DNA from: Magnaporthiopsis rhizophila
Lineage: Eukaryota > Ascomycota > Sordariomycetes > Magnaporthales > Magnaporthaceae
DNA length: 64,000 nucleotides
Reading direction: 5' to 3'
Assembly (NCBI GenBank): GCA_003049465.1
Contig: PYSS01000059.1
Location: 124,001-188,000, forward strand
Position 1 is the stretch's first letter, and each line of letters begins with the position of its first letter. A program made the position numbers and the translations under genes. A model generated the notes under the pieces. It was not told where the DNA came from and made no database searches. It was given only the letters and a program-made list of their open reading frames with translations. Of this stretch, positions 1 to 9,746 are shown piece by piece.

Positions 1-2
1 TG

Positions 3-703
3 GCCCCGGGCTTCTTCGAGTACGCCGTCGACGGTAAGGACGGGAGGCGAGAGACTAGGAAGAGCGCGCGGATCACGCGAATATACGTGTCGCAGAAGCA
101 CACGTGTTGGAACGGGCGGAAGAGTATGCTGTGGCCTGCACCCTGGGAGATGACAGTTGCTGCTGTCGCTAACTAGCCCCAGACTGGAACATCCCAAAAC
201 ACCTCGCCGCCTTCCGCTGGACCGGCAACCAGGACGGCTCCCAGACGGTGCAGGTGTTCCCGCACGACACGGAGGGCGACGCGGCCGAGGCCCGGCCCAG
301 TGTCAAGCCCTTTTTCCAGGCTATCATCAAGCCTATGGCGTACGCGCCCTCGTTCCCGCTGTCGTGGTCGCTGCTCAAGTACGTGGGCATCGACTCCACC
401 ATAGTCCACCCGCCCCTCCCCGCGTCTGCGGCCTCGAGCCAGGGCGAGCTGCCGGGCACCGAGCGGTGGGCGAGCGTGCTGCCGGAGATTTACTCGCCGC
501 GGACGAGCCTGGTGTGGTTTGACATGAAGCAGCCAGAGGAGCAGCTCCAACAGCAGCAGCAGGGTGGAGGGTCCGCGGCGCCGGCGCCGGCGGAGAACTT
601 TTGGCCTGGGTTGGGGAGGTGGCAGGTTGGGTTTAGGATGGAGGACACGGTGATTGGGTTTGGGGAGGGGACGCATTGGGATCCGCCCAAGTCGCTCCTT
701 TAA
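3..703 (+). CDS. Acetoacetate decarboxylase-like protein, 3' part
   Basis: Partial gene cut by the left edge; exons about 3-123 and 177-703. The 53-nt intron (donor GTATGC, branch GCTAAC, acceptor CTAG) joins the frames so that ...YVSQKHTCWNGRK runs into TPDWNIPKHLA. A WNGRK segment followed by WNIPKHLA is, from memory, typical of the fungal acetoacetate-decarboxylase-like fold (small soluble or oxidoreductase-associated proteins of unclear substrate). The remainder has a Gln/Gly-rich linker around 540-575 and ends in WDPPKSLL before TAA at 701-703. No catalytic lysine can be checked because the N-terminal part is missing. The family call is an inference from short motifs; the function is unknown. 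Confidence 0.6.
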
Positions 704-883
704 TGTGACTGACGGTTAAAAGCCCAGAACGGGACGCTGCGAGGTATCTTCTCCAGCTACGTTGGGGTCTGCCCAGGTCGCTTCTCTAATCTGACAGTTG
801 GAATGTCCAGAATGGGATCTTCCCTCAAAAAGTATCTACGGCGAAAGAGTCTCGAGCAGTAACGAAAATTCACCAGCGCCCAC

Positions 884-2839
884 TTACAAGAGCTCCACGA
901 ACCTGTCCCAGTTCTGCGAGTCCTTCGTGTAGCACTCCTCCAGCTCAGCGGAAATGCGCTCCCACACGGCCTCACTGTCATGCCCGGACTGCGCGATGGA
1001 TGCGGTCAGGGCGGCAAACAGGCCCGCCCTGCACGTGCCCCTCGCCAGCACAGCGTTCACCATGGCCTCTGCGGCCTTGTACGGGCCCTCCAACCGTGTC
1101 TGCTCCGTCTTGTCCTTGCCCAGCTCCTCCACCTTCCCGCGATACCTCTCCAGCGCCGCGCTCTTGGCCGAGGCGTCCGGGGCGGTGGGCAGCAGAGACA
1201 TGTCTAGCACGTCCTCCGTGATACCCATGCCATACGCGTAGCTGATGACGCTCGTAGTCCCCAGGTAATGGCCCCTCTCCTGTATAACTTGCAGCGGGAT
1301 CCGGTCAGCCTGCAGCTCCGCGATCCTGGCCTCGACGGCATTCCGGCTCCGCTCCAGCTCCTCCTTCACGCCCTTCCTGCGCGCCATCTCCCGCTCGATC
1401 TCGCATATCCGCTCCCTGGTCCCCGCGTGCGCGTACCAGGCCTCGTCCCGCTCAGCGTGCAGCGTCGACAGCCGCCCCGCCTCGATGTCCTTTCGCCAGC
1501 CGTACAGCCACACCGTGGCCCAGATGTTGGTGAAGATGGCGTGCGCGACGAGCGTCTCGGCAAAGTGCCGGCCGCCGCTGTTCCGCCAGTGGTCGTCGCC
1601 GGGGCCTTCCCAGCGCGCGTGGCCGGGGGTGTCGCGGCGGACGTTGCGGATCGGGTGGTCGGTGCTTAGATGCACGCCCATCCGGGCCGGCACGAAGGGA
1701 AACGGCCACCCCGCCCCGCCGTGGAAGTGCCGGATCTCGACCTCGTCGCACGTGTCGAGACGCTCGTATTCGCTGTTGAGATCGCGCCAGATGTCCATCT
1801 GCTTGCTGTGCCGGGCCTCGAGCCCGACCCGCTGGACCTCGAGCTCGTCGATTTGCTTTTGCTCCTGCTTGATTTTGTGTTGCCAGCTCGCCAGCCCCGC
1901 CTGCAGGGCGTCCCGGATCTGCGCCTCCATGGCCCTGTGCGCGTGAGATTTGGGGTAGCCCAGGTCCCGGACCGGCTGCGGACTGTCGAGTGCGATGCGC
2001 TTCAGGAGGCCGGCGAGGCTCGTCTGGGCTAGGTACTGGGCGACCACGCCGTTGGGGAGGTTGTTGATCAGGGCGTGCGGCGCCGTCCAGTCGCAGATTG
2101 CTGTGCTGACGCCGTGAGGCCGGGTCTGCATCTTGTTCCACATGTCGTACTGGTTGACGCGCGTGTGCAGCACGTGCGTGTTTCCACCGACGCCCATGGC
2201 GCGGAAGAGGTCCTTGTACTCGCGCAGTATCCGGGGCAGCGTCGCGCCGAGGTTGGCCTCGCTGCTGACGATGAAGCAGACGCTGTTGATGCTGCCCACC
2301 TCCGCGATGGCCCTGTAGATGGCCATCTTGTGCTTCTCGTCCTCCACATTCATGTGTATGGTATTGACCCCACCATCACGCGCTGCTTTGGGGCCGCTGT
2401 CGCTGTCGTCTAGGCCTGGTGTGTCGATGAGGCGGAGATGCAGGTGCTCCCCGGTGTGCGTGGTCTCATGCCGGATCGGCGAGGCCATCTCGCCGCCGGT
2501 GTCGTTGTCCCCATGTTGGCTGGGCGCTGGATAGTATTCATATGCGAGATCTTCCGCGTCTTCGACCTCATCGGCGTTATCGATGGACAAGACCTTGCCG
2601 TCCACGTCCTTGAGGAAGTGCTCGCGAAGTTTAACCGTGAGTGGGTATTCGGAGCACTCCTTGGTCGTGGATGAGTTTCCATAGCTGCCAATCTTGACGG
2701 CATCTCCAGATTGGCTATGTCCGGCGTAGTCGTATAGCGACCTGATGACGGACGACTTTCCATGTTGGGTACAGCCTATCAGGAGAACATTGGTGGGCGG
2801 CTGGCCGCACGAGCAGCTTTCTTCTCCAAGCGAGGACAT
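884..2839 (-). CDS. AIG1/GIMAP-like P-loop GTPase with coiled-coil C-terminus
   Basis: Single-exon 651-residue protein; the ATG at 2837-2839 is the first in frame. Seen: G1 motif GCTQHGKSS (residues 22-30), a G2-like TTKEC (about 58-62), G3 DTPGLDDS (139-146), and a G4-like VLHTRVNQYD in the position where AIG1 proteins have a TR-D motif. The C-terminal half has two Glu/Lys/Arg-rich coiled-coil stretches (about 325-370 and 480-530) around a His/Trp-rich segment (HFHGGAGWPF, HWRNSGGRHF). GTP binding is strongly supported; hydrolysis, partners and location are not known. AIG1/GIMAP/Toc34 GTPases usually act on membranes by nucleotide-dependent oligomerisation, but no TM anchor is visible here. 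It is divergently arranged with a protein of the same architecture at 3422-5093, so the two probably arose by duplication. Confidence 0.75.
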   Translation of the reverse strand: MSSLGEESCSCGQPPTNVLLIGCTQHGKSSVIRSLYDYAGHSQSGDAVKIGSYGNSSTTKECSEYPLTVKLREHFLKDVDGKVLSIDNADEVEDAEDLAYEYYPAPSQHGDNDTGGEMASPIRHETTHTGEHLHLRLIDTPGLDDSDSGPKAARDGGVNTIHMNVEDEKHKMAIYRAIAEVGSINSVCFIVSSEANLGATLPRILREYKDLFRAMGVGGNTHVLHTRVNQYDMWNKMQTRPHGVSTAICDWTAPHALINNLPNGVVAQYLAQTSLAGLLKRIALDSPQPVRDLGYPKSHAHRAMEAQIRDALQAGLASWQHKIKQEQKQIDELEVQRVGLEARHSKQMDIWRDLNSEYERLDTCDEVEIRHFHGGAGWPFPFVPARMGVHLSTDHPIRNVRRDTPGHARWEGPGDDHWRNSGGRHFAETLVAHAIFTNIWATVWLYGWRKDIEAGRLSTLHAERDEAWYAHAGTRERICEIEREMARRKGVKEELERSRNAVEARIAELQADRIPLQVIQERGHYLGTTSVISYAYGMGITEDVLDMSLLPTAPDASAKSAALERYRGKVEELGKDKTEQTRLEGPYKAAEAMVNAVLARGTCRAGLFAALTASIAQSGHDSEAVWERISAELEECYTKDSQNWDRFVELL

Positions 2840-3421
2840 CTTGAGGCGACAGGGAAGATGGGAGAATCACCGCAATGCTTGAGCAACAGCAGTTGAAACC
2901 ATTCTTAGGTGAAAAAGGTAGAAGAAAATCGCAGAAATTTGTGGATATTTGCCCAACTGTCAGTGGAAAATTTAATGTTTACTTTTCCCTTCTGAAAATG
3001 CCTATCAAATAACACAACGGGTTCACCCATTGTCTGCTGTGGCTACCTGGGAAGGCGCGAGGCGAATCTTCTTTTGGCTCGAAAGATTTGTTTGCCCAAG
3101 CCCACAAGTTTGCGTGCCCGATGCGCGGCAGCAGTGACATCATTGGCCAGCCGTTTGCCCACTGGCGTCCAATGCCTGAGGAAGGCGAGCAAACATACCA
3201 CGGCCGCAGGAGGCCGACCACCCCGCCTATTAATTCCTGTCGTTTTCCAGCACCTCCACTCTGATATTTCTCCATCCCTCCCTTGCCCCAGGCACCGCCG
3301 CCTGTTCGCCTGCTGGGATTCTCACCTTCTTTCTTGTTGCCACCAATCGTCCTGCGCATCAAGTATCGAGTTCTCTGCATTTTGCAGCGCCTAGGGCCTT
3401 TTGCCTGCCATTCACGTCGGC
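2840..3421. promoter_or_regulatory. Shared divergent promoter region of the GTPase pair
   Basis: This 582-bp stretch lies between the start codons of two divergent paralogous GTPase genes and has no credible ORF of its own. It contains an AT-rich part (about 2885-3010) and a C/T-rich part (about 3240-3350) before the right-hand gene, as often seen upstream of fungal start codons. Co-regulation is inferred from the layout only. Confidence 0.45.
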
Positions 3422-5093
3422 ATGGTCACCAAATTTGGCAGTCGGGCCTCTGGCCCTGCTCCTCCGGTGTCGACGCCCCACGCAGACAAGCCCATCAATG
3501 TCCTCATTCTGGGAGAGACTGCGAATGGCAAAAGCACCTTGATCAGACGGCTTGGCACCTACAGTGGGAGCGAGGCGCCCGATGTGGTGATCGGGAATGG
3601 TAAGATTGGCAAGCCCCATTCTCGACCGACAGTCATTGCGCTTCCGTGTCTAACATCGCCCAGGAAATGAGTCTTGCACCAAGACGGTCGCGTCCCACCC
3701 AGTGTCGACACGTCTTCACAGCTATTCCCTAATTGACACCCTAGGCGAGCCCCTGAAGTGCTCGACCTACGATGACTTGCTCGACCTGACATGGGAGGAT
3801 GCCAGCCAGGCTCAAGGCATGCCCGACGAGAACGGCAAGACTTTCCAGTTCGACTTCTTTGACACGCCCGGCCTCGACGACTCGGGCGGCAACGATGTGG
3901 CCATCATGGCCGACATCATCCGCAACATCAACGCGCTGCCGCACCTCAACGCCATCATCTACGTGCGATCAATGGATCTGCCGTTCGGCCGGGCCTTCAG
4001 AACATGGTACGACTATCTCGAGCGCTGCGTGCCCATGCTGTGCCGCGGCATGATCGTTGTCCACTCGCGCTACACCACCAACCAGGTCGCCGATTTCATG
4101 TCGCGGCGAGTGAACCTCATGGAAGACCGTCGCAAGGCGTTCGAGGCCGCCACTGGTGGGCACAACCGCAACGCCCACTTTTTCATGGACAACGAACCGG
4201 ACCCATACAGCCCATTCTCTGTCGTTCAATCCCTCAACGCCTGCTACCAGCTGCTGAAGCTTCTTTCCAAGCAGCGTCCGTTGGACATCTCCAACATCCA
4301 GCTCTTCAAGTCCCCCAACATGAGCCGTCTTGACGGCCAGGCCGCCCTCGCATTGGGGAGGGTACAGGACCGCCTAAGGGAGACGCTGGGCCGGAAGATG
4401 GCCGACGCGTCCAAGTCGAAGCAGGGCCTCGAGCTCGCCAAGAGGGAGGTGAACCGCTCCCGCAGGAAGAAGGACCACTGCGACGCCGAGCTGGCCCGGC
4501 TGAACAACGACCACGAGGTCCTCCTCGGCACCAAGTCGGTCCAGGACGACTATTCCATCATTCAGGACCTAATTATGGGCTTCAGGATCCAACTCCCAAA
4601 GCGCGAGGCCAGCTTCCATGCCGACTGTGATATCCGCCACGTCGTCAAGTCGACCGAGCCCGGATCTCAGTGGGTCGACGAAGAGACGAGCCCTAGGAGA
4701 TGGAGCGCCAAGCTGAAGGCGGGCCTGTTCAGCAGCATGGCCGGCTCCGTGACCTTCTACTCGACGAACCGCATCATGCACTCGCGCGAGATCGAGAGGC
4801 TTCAAGGCACACAAACAAACCTGGCCTATGAGCTGGAAGGTTACGAGAACACGGTCAAGTCCGAGAGCGGCAAGGGCGTTAAGCTGGACGGAGACGTGGA
4901 GGAGTTGGCGGTGGAACTGGACAAGGTGGAGCGCATGAAGGAGACACTAGAGCAAAAGTCGTTCGAAGCGACCCTGTGGCCCGACCTGCGGAGGCTGTAC
5001 ACCAGCGCGGATAACGTGGGCACGAATGAGGTCGTGGAGCTCGTCAAGGCGTATGATCCCTCTACCGCGCTGCTGATTACAAAACACCTCTGA
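3422..5093 (+). CDS. AIG1/GIMAP-like P-loop GTPase, divergent partner
   Basis: Exons 3422-3599 and 3664-5093; the 64-nt intron (GTAAGA...CCCAG) is phase 1 and restores the frame. Product 535 residues, starting at the ATG at 3422. Seen: G1 GETANGKST (31-39), G2-like SCTKT (63-67), G3 DTPGLDDS (126-133), and VVHSRYTT where G4 is expected, which lacks the classical NKxD. After the G domain comes a Lys/Arg/Glu coiled coil (about 270-330), a middle segment ending RIMHSREIERL, and a second coiled coil (about 415-480). The order matches the minus-strand partner, including a DxCDEVEIRH/ADCDIRH correspondence. GTPase-fold assignment is firm; the AIG1-like assignment rests on the G1 and TKxC/TKT motifs. 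The weak G4 suggests altered nucleotide specificity or a pseudo-GTPase. Confidence 0.75.
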
Positions 5094-5737
5094 GGCCAAT
5101 GGTCTGGGAGGTGCGATGTCCGCAGCTACCGACGGAGCTCCTGTCTGCCCGCGGGACTGGCTCTGATGGATGTGAGCGCCCTATAGTTGTACAACCTGAA
5201 AGAGGCGAACATGAAGCAATGCCGACTCCGGAAGAGGAGGTGGAGGCAAATATGATATTTCCCTCTATTGGGATAATGACAGGCTCTTTGTAGTAGGGGG
5301 AGGGCAAAGGAAAGACGGAGGAAGAATGTTAATTAACGTCTCTTCGTTCCTGTGTACAAAGAGCGTCAAACTTTGCATTGGTAAAGTTGTTCCATGGAAA
5401 ATCCCCCGCCTGTTTAGCACCATTTCCGTTTTCGGGCATTTGTCTACTTTATAATTCCCAACCCCTCTTGTTACACACCCACAACCGGCCAGTGAAGCGA
5501 GACTGTGCCGGCGATCCTGAGAGCATCAAGCTCAGCTGTTGCCCGAAAGCTGAACGGAAATGGCGCAGCCAATGTGCCTCGGAGCACTGCCACCACCACT
5601 CGCTTCCACCGCCACAATAGGCGTTTTTAAGCATCTTTAAAATGGAAAAAGGTGCCGCCGCCGCCGCTTGTTGCCGAAATCCTCTCAGCTAGGGAGAGGC
5701 ACTACTTCAGAATGATGAGTCGCGTGAACAAGCATCA
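5094..5737. other. Intergenic, nothing recognised
   Basis: Contains the 3' flank of the GTPase gene and the upstream region of the membrane-protein gene. A short GCC/GCT repeat (about 5655-5670) is the only structure seen. Short ORFs have no family features. Confidence 0.4.
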
Positions 5738-7546
5738 ATGTTTTTACAACGACACATCGCCGTTTTCGGCGTACTTTTATTGTTGAGCCAGCAGGCTCTC
5801 GCGCAGTCAATCGCCGTGTCGTCGACGGCGGCATGGTCATCCCAGATTGTCGCCTTCTGGGGCGCCATCCTCATCGCCGTCCGCAGCAGCGTCCATGGCC
5901 AGGTGACAAATGCGATCTCGTCCCTCTGGTCGAGTGCCCGTGCCGCGGCGAGGACAAGACGCATCGACTCGGCCCTCGAGCGCGGCAACTAGTTTGTGCA
6001 CTCGAGGTGGAACAACGGCCGCACGCGGGCCGAGATCGCCGTCGTCCTCTGGAGGACGGCCGAAGAACGGAGACGGCTGTCGCGCCGCCTAGCACTGCTC
6101 GTCGAGGTCTTCGGCGGCGCCTGGGAGGTAATCGTGCTGGAATGCAGACTTGAGCAGGGAAGCGACGACACCGAGGGACGTATCGAATGGATCAAAAGCC
6201 CACGCTCCCCCGAGGTGTCCTCTTCCAGGCTGAAGGAGACGCGCGGGCCGGGGGCTTTTCCCCTTGGCATCGACGACCTCGATCAAGCAATGAACGCATT
6301 GCGATCTGGGGACAAGATGGCCGTCGAAACGCTCGTGCAGGCGTTAAGTCGGCGGTGCGATCTGCGCGGCACGAGGTGCATGGCGCACTCAGAGATGCCG
6401 CCGATGGAGAGCGAGGCGAACCCGTCGTGGTCACGCATCTTCACCTCGGTGGACTTTTGCGAGTCGCCCTTCCTCGACCTGTCGCGGTGGACGGGAGCGT
6501 TCGCCACGAGCCGCGGCGCCGCCATGAAGCTGGCGACGCGCATGTACTTTGCCGTGCACTTGGCCGTGAGCTGCGCCATCGGCCTCATGGCCGCCGCCGC
6601 CGGTCGAGGCCTGGCCGTCTGGCTGTTGGCCGTGCGCCCGACGCTGGCCAGCCTGGGCTGCCAGGGCATCCAGGGGAACAACTACGTCGGGTCGCTGCTC
6701 GCGCTGGACAAGAGCTCGTGGTACTACGAGACCTCGGACGGAAGCCGCAGGGCCGCGGGCGACATGGACTCGCCGCCCATGCCCGCGTCGCGCCTGGCCT
6801 TTGCCTTCGCCATGCCGCTCGCCGAGATGGCCATCATCTGCGCCGGCTGGCTGTACGGCGCACTAAACACGGAGAAGCTGCCCCCGACTGGCGTCGTCGG
6901 CCACGGCATGCTCTGGCTGTCGACCCTGGTCGGCATCGCCCTGTCGGCAGGAGCCCTCCTCAGCCTGAGGGAGCGGCTCTCCGGCCGCCTCGTGGGCATT
7001 TGGAAGACGTCCTACCTCGTCCGCCTCACCGTGGGGAAATCGACCGAGGTCTCGGTCGACTCGATCCTGCAGTCGCAGACGCACGGCGGCACCATCATCG
7101 GCCTCGTCGCCACGCTGACTCGCGACGGCTGCGCGGCCGGATATGACCGCCTCTTCATCGCTGAGTGTGCCCTTCGGCTGCCGGAAACCGGACACGCGCT
7201 GGCGAGGTTCCCGACGGAAGAAGTCTTCCAGTACGGCTACGAGGTCGATGACATCGTCACTCAGGGTGACCCGCCAGTCCCGGTAAGCGTCGGCGGCATT
7301 TATCCCTGGATCCAGACCGGGTGCTGCATCGTACTGACATTTATGTGCTGCTGCGTCTCCATCGTCTATGCCTACTATGGTCTTCCGTTCTGGGTCAAGC
7401 CTGTGACGGAGGTGGTCACCGCGGCCAGCGCGACCTGGTTTGGCACCCTGGAGCTGGCACACCCTCGGGATACTTATGTCTGCTTTATGATCGCAACTTT
7501 GATCACATCTTCTGTTTGGTACGTCGGCGTTAAAGACTTGGGCTAG
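5738..7546 (+). CDS. Predicted polytopic membrane protein with signal sequence; in-frame TAG
   Basis: The ATG at 5738 opens a signal peptide (MFLQRHIAVFGVLLLLSQQA, likely cut after LAQ). The frame stays open to TAG at 7544-7546 except for one TAG at 5990-5992. Two explanations fit. (1) A 90-nt phase-0 intron 5903-5992 (GTGACA...AACTAG) removes the stop, giving exons 5738-5902 and 5993-7546 and 572 residues; its branch site is weak. (2) The stop is a real nonsense mutation, because the 90 nt also read as plausible coding sequence. Hydrophobic segments lie near the N-terminus and, in the second half, at AVHLAVSCAIGLMAAAA, LAFAFAMPLAEMAIICAG, GMLWLSTLVGIALSAGA, CCIVLTFMCCCVSIVYAYYG and FMIATLITSSVWYVG. 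No family recognised; it lies just downstream of the GTPase pair. Confidence 0.6.
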
Positions 7547-8600
7547 TTGGAACTTTTCGAGATCATTTCCGCACGGCTGTTCATCCAGATTCTCATTATC
7601 ATCTATTGCTTTATCAACAATTTCTGTCTAAGGGGACACCATAAAAGGGCCAAATATCGGGTATGATCGCAAGTTGAGATGATGAAAATAACATGGGCAA
7701 AAAATAAGAAGGTCGGCCGCAAAGAAAGGCTGCCAACAACGCCGTAGCCCAGAAATATGATGCTTGATACTCGAGCCTCCTCCAAAGTGCTGCCCCAGGC
7801 AGGTAAAAAGCGCTAAGAAAGAAAAGAAGATGGAGAAATGTCAAGGATGTGTGAAAGGATAGGGGCTTTCGGCAAGACAAAGGCTGTTAACAAAGCCATA
7901 AACCAGAATGAATATGCTCCACCCGGGATCCCTGCGAGATGATGGTCAAAGGGCAAGAAATAACTAGCAAGAAAGCTGTAAAAGTAAGGAGAGGCAAGTG
8001 TGTGTCTCCCCAAAAGTCTCAACCTCAGCGAAGAGTGGCTCAGGAAGTTGTGGCGATAAAAATAATGCACAATGTCTGAGTCTGCTCGAAGACATTGGCC
8101 CAGGGTCGAGGAGTGCCCAGGCACGGTGACACAACGAGAGAAGAGACGGGGATGTGTGGCTCCGTGACAGAAGGGGTCGCGGCCTTGGCCAAAAGCCGTG
8201 CCGCAAGCTCGAAGGCATGGTTCCCAGCTGAGAGATATGCACCATGAAAGGATGCTATGCAGTGTCTGAGTCTGCTCGAAGACAATGGCCAGGACAAGAG
8301 AAGTGTACAAAAAGGATGAGAGAAGCAGTAAAGAGACAGGGATGTGTGGCGGCTGTGGCCCCGTTGAACCCACAGAAGTGGTGCGCAAAACTGTCAACTC
8401 CTCGGATAGTCTGAAATGCCCGAGTCTGCTCGAAGGCATGTTCCAAGATGAGAGAAGTGGCAAAGAAAAGATGGTCTGCGACGCCTGAGCTTGCTCGAAG
8501 GATATTGGGATAGATACAAAGACCCTGAGCGAGGAGCGGCGAGAGGCGAGCGGTGCTAGCACCGGCCGGGCGTCAGTTACCGTCGACCTACCACGGTCTA
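7547..8600. repeat. Degenerate minisatellite, about 150-200-bp units
   Basis: No convincing gene. Related segments recur: GAGTCTGCTCGAAGAC at 8078 and 8268, GAGTCTGCTCGAAGGC at 8422, GCAAGCTCGAAGGCATGG near 8203 and GAGCTTGCTCGAAGG at 8486. AGAGACRGGGATGTGTGGC also occurs twice (about 8143 and 8333), and an AGGCTGYYAACAA-C-CC/A-AGCCATA-like segment twice (about 7727 and 7884). The unit is roughly 190-220 bp with internal half-units and strong drift. A 290-codon minus-strand frame across it is a by-product of the repeat. Confidence 0.55.
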
Positions 8601-9746
8601 CTAGTAGGTCTGCGCATAGTGGACGCGGGCAGGCGGAGCAATCTCCCTGGCAAACTCGGCGAGGGAGACGTCCGAGCACTCCCACTCGTCCTCGTCCTCC
8701 AGGATGGTGTCCATGACACCGATGTTGCCCTTGGCCTCGTGGTATGCGACTGGGCTGTCGTTCATAGGCAGACCCAGCATCGCCTCGACACGGGCGGCGT
8801 CCTCCCCGCCCTCGTCGGTCGGGACGCTGTCGACCTCATCGCCCGAGTAGTGCGACGTGCTCGAGTAGCTCCCGGCGTCGTCGTCGCTGGGGTGCGGGTT
8901 TGGGACATCGTAATAGCGGACGAGATAGTCCCAAACCTCCTGGGAAGGGTCTGGGTCGTCGTAGCCGATGGCATGCCCAAAGACCTCCTCCAGCTCGAAT
9001 TCGTCGAGTCCCTTGGGGTCTAGAGAGTCCCCTTCATCGGACGAAGCCCAGCGGGACAAGTCGACCGTGGGAGCGTCTGCTTGCTCCGTAAAGTCGATGC
9101 CGCCATCATGGTGTGAGACGTCGGAGATCTCCTCGGGCGGCGCGTAGTCCATGACAACCATTACGGCACTGAGGGTGAGGGTGACGGGAGCGGTCGGGGT
9201 GGCGACCCAGCTGCCGGTGGCGGAGGAGCCGCTGCGGACGCGGACCTTGAGACGGGGCTTGTTGACGGCTTGGGCGTCTCGGGCGGCTGCGACCTTGATG
9301 AGGGTCTGGCCGAACTCCTCCTCGGCGGTGAGGGCGTATTTTGGCGAGCCAGGAGAGCCGGTGGCGCTCGATCCGTGGCTGTTCGCAGGTTGCTGGTGGT
9401 TTTGTTGCGGAGTAGCCGTGGCAGACTCCCTGGGCGGTGTGTTCTAGACACCGCCAGGGACCTGCGCAGGGTGTGGCTGCGCGTGGTGGGTATCCTGATA
9501 CAGGCTGACGTTGTGGGAGAGAGGACACGACGGCTGCGTGTAGGTGGTGGCAGCGGGCATAGGGGGCGCCATGGGCATGAAGGGTATCGGGACGGGCGCA
9601 GTCGCTGCCACGGCGCCTGCGTCGCAGATTGCGCGCACGACGTCCCCGACTTTGCTCTTGAGCCTCCAGCCGAGGTGCTTGGTGCGCACGCAGAGGTTGC
9701 TGGACGAAGCGCGCAGCTTGTCCTTGAGAGCCTGGCGGCGCGACAT
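8601..9746 (-). CDS. Hypothetical acidic protein
   Basis: Read on the minus strand from ATG at 9746 (MSRRQALKDKLR...) to the stop at 8601. One frame is open throughout except for a TAG at 9444-9446. A 72-nt intron 9430-9501 (GTATCA...CCCAG on the minus strand) removes it without shifting frame, giving exons 9502-9746 and 8601-9429 and 357 residues. The N-terminus is basic, followed by a Pro/Met-rich segment (VPIPFMPMAPPMP) and a Gln/Asn-rich linker (PQQNHQQPANSHG). A central KYALTAEEEFGQ...LIKVAA segment resembles a folded part, and the C-terminus is strongly acidic (Asp/Glu/Ser). No known domain seen. If the intron is not real, the gene is broken or makes two short proteins. Confidence 0.55.

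Noticed and set aside
8068..8500. CRISPR-like array
   Set aside because: Spacing irregular, repeats drifted, and the genome is fungal.
7813..8685. 290-codon minus frame
   Set aside because: Runs through the minisatellite; its repeated Leu/Ser pattern follows the DNA repeat.
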